A DNA stretch of 32,434 nt, from the NCBI GenBank assembly GCA_037139695.1, contig JBAXFX010000004.1, positions 1 through 32,434 on the forward strand. The letters run 5' to 3'. The notes under the pieces are model-generated. The model saw only the letters and a program-made list of their open reading frames with translations. It had not been told where the DNA came from and searched no databases. The DNA comes from JAAXTX01 sp037139695. Its GTDB lineage: Bacteria; Patescibacteriota; Minisyncoccia; Moranbacterales; UBA1568. Of the stretch, positions 28,704 to 32,434 are shown one piece after another. The stretch's first letter is position 1. Each line of letters starts with the position of its first letter. A program made the translations under genes and the position numbers.

Positions 28704-30269
28704 ATGAAGGGAAATATCCTTCGGTCGCGCGTCGTCTTCTGGTCGGTCTTCGCTCTCATCGTCATCGCCGGGTTCGGCCTCCGCTTCTACGACATCGAGT
28801 CGCTCCCGTCCGGACTCTATCCCGACGAGGCGATGAACGGCACGAACGCGCTCGACGCGAACCGTACCGGCGACTACAAGATCTTCTATCCCGACAACCA
28901 GGGCCGAGAGGGACTGTTCATCAATATCCAGGCGCTTTCCATCAAGGCCTTCGGGTCGAACATGACCGCACTCAAGCTTCCTTCCGCGATCTTCGGCGCC
29001 CTGGCCATCCTTGGCATCGGTCTCCTCGCCTGGGAGCTCTTCCGAAGCCGGTACGCGGCGCTCATCGCGGCTTTTCTCGTCGCCACCTCGTACTGGGCCA
29101 TCAATTTCTCCCGCATCGGATTCCGGGCCATCATGGTACCGTTCGTCCTCTCGTTCTCGTTCTACTTTTTCTTCCGAGGCCTCCGAAAGGAACGTTTCCT
29201 CCCATTCATCCTGTCAGGACTCTTTTTCGGAACCGGGCTCAACACCTATACCGCCTTCCGGCTCGCCCCGTTCATTCTGATCCTGCTCCTGCCATTCCTC
29301 TTCCTCTCATACGACTCCTTCTTCAAACGCTTCTGGAAGCATGCCCTTGTCTTCGTCCTCTTTGCGGCACTCACCGCGGCACCGATGTTCTACACGTTCG
29401 CCATCCATCCCGAACTGTTCCTGTCCCGCGCGGACAATGTCTCCGTCTTCTCACATAATCATAAGGACCTCTGGGGAACGCTCGGAAAGACCATCAGCCT
29501 CTCGCTCATCAAGTACAACTTCGTCGGCGACCAGAATTGGCGGCACAACTATCCCCCATACCCGATCCTCGACCCGATCGTCGGCACCTGTTTCCTCGGT
29601 GGACTTCTCTTCTCCCTCGGCATGTTTCTCAAGATACTACGGGCACGCCTACGCACCAAACACCCCGACACCGAACTCGTGGCGCACGCCTTTCTTCTCG
29701 TAGCCTTCATCTCCATGCTCGCCCCGGAGTTCCTCACGAACGAAGGCCTCCCACACGCGCTCCGCTCCATCGGCACACAGCCGGCCGTCTTTCTCTTCGC
29801 GACTATCCCACTCCTCTTCCTGTTCCGAAAAGCCTCTCATTCCAAAGGCGGTACCAAGGTGGCGATTCTCATCACGCTCACGCTCATTCTCGGGGTCTCC
29901 GCGTCCTGGAACATCGTCAAGTATTTCGTCTTCTGGCGAAACCGGCCGGAACAGCATACCTCGTTCAACGAGAACTACCGGAACATGGCGGAATACCTCG
30001 TCTCGCTTCCCAAGGAAACCCAGAAATACGTCGTTCCCGACTCCTTCATCGCCGTCCAGCCGATCATCTTCCTGACGGACGGGCGGACGGACAACATCGA
30101 ATACGTCACCAAGGACACCGTGATCCATACCCCATCCGTCATCGTCATGCAGGGCTACGATGCGCAGGTGATCCGGAACATCCAGAAGATCATACCCGAA
30201 ACGCGCGAAGAACACGTCGACCTTCATCCCGGATCCGGATCCGATTTCACCGCCATCATCGTGCCGTAG
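28704..30269 (+). CDS. GT39/PMT-type membrane glycosyltransferase
   Basis: The 521-residue protein has around ten or more hydrophobic segments and the GT39 (PMT/ArnT-like, GT-C fold) layout. After the first membrane helix (about 11-25) the outer loop has GLYPDEAMNG with the acidic pair D41-E42, where catalysis takes place. Helices fill about 75-410, and a soluble C-terminal part (about 420-521) ends LHPGSGSDFTAIIVP. Such enzymes transfer a sugar from a polyprenyl-phosphate donor to protein or lipid on the outer face of the membrane. Donor and acceptor cannot be told. It is followed by a second GT39-type gene after 100 bases. Confidence 0.8.
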   Translation: MKGNILRSRVVFWSVFALIVIAGFGLRFYDIESLPSGLYPDEAMNGTNALDANRTGDYKIFYPDNQGREGLFINIQALSIKAFGSNMTALKLPSAIFGALAILGIGLLAWELFRSRYAALIAAFLVATSYWAINFSRIGFRAIMVPFVLSFSFYFFFRGLRKERFLPFILSGLFFGTGLNTYTAFRLAPFILILLLPFLFLSYDSFFKRFWKHALVFVLFAALTAAPMFYTFAIHPELFLSRADNVSVFSHNHKDLWGTLGKTISLSLIKYNFVGDQNWRHNYPPYPILDPIVGTCFLGGLLFSLGMFLKILRARLRTKHPDTELVAHAFLLVAFISMLAPEFLTNEGLPHALRSIGTQPAVFLFATIPLLFLFRKASHSKGGTKVAILITLTLILGVSASWNIVKYFVFWRNRPEQHTSFNENYRNMAEYLVSLPKETQKYVVPDSFIAVQPIIFLTDGRTDNIEYVTKDTVIHTPSVIVMQGYDAQVIRNIQKIIPETREEHVDLHPGSGSDFTAIIVP

Positions 30270-30369
30270 AGAATAGATAACGATAAACCGTCAGCAGGGA
30301 ACGGTTAACAAAAAAAGAATTCCGGTCTTCAATTTTTCACTTTTATTTTTTCAATTTACATTTCCCTCT

Positions 30370-32250
30370 ATGGACCACATCAAGAAACAGGCCCGGCTCA
30401 TGGTCGCGCTCATGCTCGGAGCGCTCTTCCTCGTCTCACTGTCGCTTGCCTGGCAGGAAGCGACGACCTTCGACGAGCGGGCTCACGTCCCGGCCGCGTA
30501 TTCGTCCGTCCATTTCGGAGACATGCGACTCAACCCCGAGCATCCCCCGCTCATCAAGGACCTTGCCGGCATTCCCCTCCAGTTCATGAACCTCTCCTTC
30601 CCGACCGATTCGGCGCAGTGGCAAAGCGGCGTGAACGAGCAGTGGACGGTCGGCAGCATGTTCATCCACCAAAACGACGCGGGGTGGGTCATGTTCTGGG
30701 CCCGGTTCCCGATCATCCTCCTCACGCTCCTGTTCGGATTCATCCTCTACCGGTTCACCAAGGGATTCGCCGGCACGGTCGCCGGGCTCTTCGCGCTACT
30801 CCTCTTCATCGCCGACCCGAACGTCATCGCGCACGACCACTATGTCACGACCGACCTCGGCATCGCCGCCTTCATCTTCATTTCCATCATCTCCTTTGTC
30901 CGGTTCCTCCGAAAACCGGACACGGCAAACACGATTTTCTTCGGCGTTTTCCTCGCCTTGGCCGAGCTCGCGAAGTTCTCGGCAATCCTTCTCTACCCGT
31001 ATTTCGCCCTGGTCATCCTCGCCTACGCCCTCACCCGACCCAAGGCCGACACGGTCCGCGACTCGAATATTCTCTTCTCACTCAAGCAGTTCTTCTCCTA
31101 CGCGATCAAATACGTCGGCGCCCTCGTCGTCTGCTTCGCGCTCATCTGGATCGTCTACCTTTTCAATACCGTCAACGAGCCCGGCATCAAGATGGTCGAG
31201 ACCGCGAAGAGTTTCTTCCAACAGGACAATCTGCCCGCGCACTTCGCCATCGATACGGTCACGTCGTTATCCGGTTCCGCCACGACCAAGCCCTTTGCCC
31301 AATATCTCCTCGGTTTCTTCAAGGTCTTCTCACGTTTCGAGGGCGGCAATACCCACTTCTTCCTCGGCGATGTCACCGCGGACGCCAGCCCGTGGTATTT
31401 CCCCGTCGTCTTCACACTCAAGGAAACGCTTCCGTTCCTCTTCCTTCTTGTCTTCGGTGGCATCTATACCGTCGTCCGGATAGTCAAGTCCTTCGCCGGA
31501 AAGTCCGCACGCACGTGGCACACCGTCATCGCGCATTCCGTCCAGAGCCATATCACCCAGTACACGATGTTCGGCTTCGTCGTTCTCTACGCGTTCGTAA
31601 GCATCACCGGAAACCTCAATATCGGCTTCCGTCATCTCTTTCCCATCCTGCCGCTCCTCATAGTCCTCGTCGCCAAGACCGTCTTCGACTTCATCCGACG
31701 CCAGGGATTCCAGGGCGAGCACACCTCCCGCATCGTGCTCACGGCTCTTGCCTTCTGGATCCTCGTGATTCCCGTCGTCGCCTATCCCTCCTACCTCTCC
31801 TACTTCAACGAGGCGGCGGGCGGGACGGCGAACGGGTACCGGTACGTCACCGATTCCAACTACGACTGGGGGCAGGATATGAAACGCCTCAGTGATTTCG
31901 TCAACGCATTCAACGACTGCAAGTCCGGCGCGACGGATCCGGACTTCTGTACGCAGTTTGCCGGCATCATGCAGGACCCACCGATCGACCAGCTCCGCAT
32001 GGCCTACTTCGGCGGTGCCGATCCGAAATACTACCTCGGCGACAAATATACGGAATGGTATGCCGACTGGGGTCGTCGCTCCGGCTGGCACGCGATCTCG
32101 GCCACCTTCTGGCAGGAAAGCCTCTACCAACCGAACCCGACCGGCAAACTCACCTACCGGTGGATCATCGACGGAGGCTACCCCATGGCTTGGCGCGCCG
32201 GCGATTCCATCTTCGTCTACTACATCCCGCCATCCCCGGGAATAGAATAA
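30370..32250 (+). CDS. GT39-family (PMT-like) glycosyltransferase, second copy
   Basis: The 626-residue protein has the GT39 N-terminal pattern: one helix (about 10-28), then TTFDERAHV with acidic pair D35-E36, and RLNPEHPPLIKDL (about 53-65), a motif strongly kept in this group. About ten more hydrophobic segments follow. The C-terminal part holds YVTDSNYDWGQDMKRL and an aromatic-rich soluble tail. It is a relative but not a close copy of the gene at 28704, lacking its GLYPDEAMNG loop. It probably works with the same carrier lipids on the outer membrane face. No Shine-Dalgarno is seen; the ATG follows the 100-base gap. A strong terminator lies 18 bases after the stop. Confidence 0.8.
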   Translation: MDHIKKQARLMVALMLGALFLVSLSLAWQEATTFDERAHVPAAYSSVHFGDMRLNPEHPPLIKDLAGIPLQFMNLSFPTDSAQWQSGVNEQWTVGSMFIHQNDAGWVMFWARFPIILLTLLFGFILYRFTKGFAGTVAGLFALLLFIADPNVIAHDHYVTTDLGIAAFIFISIISFVRFLRKPDTANTIFFGVFLALAELAKFSAILLYPYFALVILAYALTRPKADTVRDSNILFSLKQFFSYAIKYVGALVVCFALIWIVYLFNTVNEPGIKMVETAKSFFQQDNLPAHFAIDTVTSLSGSATTKPFAQYLLGFFKVFSRFEGGNTHFFLGDVTADASPWYFPVVFTLKETLPFLFLLVFGGIYTVVRIVKSFAGKSARTWHTVIAHSVQSHITQYTMFGFVVLYAFVSITGNLNIGFRHLFPILPLLIVLVAKTVFDFIRRQGFQGEHTSRIVLTALAFWILVIPVVAYPSYLSYFNEAAGGTANGYRYVTDSNYDWGQDMKRLSDFVNAFNDCKSGATDPDFCTQFAGIMQDPPIDQLRMAYFGGADPKYYLGDKYTEWYADWGRRSGWHAISATFWQESLYQPNPTGKLTYRWIIDGGYPMAWRAGDSIFVYYIPPSPGIE

Positions 32251-32268
32251 GCGATTCCCGCAAACCGA

Positions 32269-32298
32269 AAAGCCGACCCTGTAAAGGGTCGGCTTTCT
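32269..32298 (+). terminator. Intrinsic terminator after the second glycosyltransferase
   Basis: AAAGCCGACCCT-GTAA-AGGGTCGGCTTT, a perfect 12-bp stem with a 4-nt loop, followed by CTC; the T-run is inside the stem end. Confidence 0.8.
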
Positions 32299-32381
32299 CA
32301 TCTCCATTATATTCCGTTCAAGACCACCGTACGTATTATCAACCGAGCCAAGTCCGCGAAGGCATGGCAATCCGGTTTTTT

Positions 32382-32434
32382 AGTATCTATCTCAAATCTC
32401 ATGTCGAGCTGTAAATCCGAAAATTTCGTTGGAG
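32382..32434 (-). repeat. TA-flanked inverted-repeat element, copy C (cut by the window end)
   Basis: AGTATCTATCTCAAATCTCA at 32382-32401 is followed by TGTCGAGCTGTAAATCCG and AAAATTTCG, the exact reverse complement of the right end of copy B. T precedes the terminus, giving the TA edge. After CCGAAAATTTCG it reads TTGGAG, closer to copy A than to copy B. The rest lies beyond the window. Confidence 0.85.

Overview
The window looks like chromosomal DNA of a small-genome bacterium, most likely a Patescibacterium (Candidate Phyla Radiation, Parcubacteria-like). This is an inference. It rests on a streamlined ribosomal-protein operon, a short EF-Ts, an RNA polymerase alpha subunit without its C-terminal domain, and a cluster of a very large coiled-coil membrane protein, a small helical protein and a VirD4/TraG-type ATPase of a sort I associate with that group. 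Standard stops are used and TGA is read as stop. The DNA is moderately GC-rich by eye (not counted).

Region 1 (1-4600, minus strand) is the end of the S10/spc/alpha supercluster, transcribed infA-rpmJ-rpsM-rpsK-rpsD-rpoA-rplQ-rplM-rpsI. It has a near-consensus promoter at 4572-4600 and a terminator at 305-340. Region 2 (4697-7240, minus) is a tightly packed trio: a DEDDy exonuclease, a trans-polyprenyl diphosphate synthase and a cis-prenyl (undecaprenyl diphosphate) synthase. Together the two synthases would make the lipid carrier for envelope synthesis. Region 3 (7241-9834) holds a NYN-domain ribonuclease-like gene and a tRNA cluster, Thr(TGT)-Tyr(GTA)-Thr(GGT)-rpmG-Trp(CCA)-Glu(CTC). Inserted repeats, palindromes and partial tRNA copies are interleaved with it.

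Region 4 (9815-14993) has rpsB-tsf-TPR protein on the minus strand and rpmE, prfA, prmC on the plus strand. The two sides diverge from overlapping promoters that appear to share one -35 box. prmC carries an in-frame palindromic repeat insertion. Region 5 (15000-18830) is accessory: a J-less DnaJ-type zinc-finger protein, an IS630-family element with a -1 slippery site, and a double-domain ThyX-like protein. Region 6 (18840-20060) has a 55-residue lysine-repeat protein and a long non-coding stretch of hairpins.

Region 7 (20073-28591) is an envelope/transport-like locus. A small single-pass protein and a 1566-residue coiled-coil membrane protein share a LysM-like domain. Between them lie a 140-residue helical protein and a large TraG/VirD4-type ATPase. 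Region 8 (28704-32250) has two GT39/PMT-type integral membrane glycosyltransferases.

The most unusual signal is in the non-coding DNA. Short perfect hairpins, nearly all with exactly 3-nt loops, recur with unrelated stem sequences and often in pairs. One pair found twice in opposite orientation differs by a compensatory base-pair change. These hairpins lie inside a TA-flanked ~190-bp inverted-repeat element (three copies seen) and at breakpoints in the T-loop of two duplicated tRNA 3' ends.
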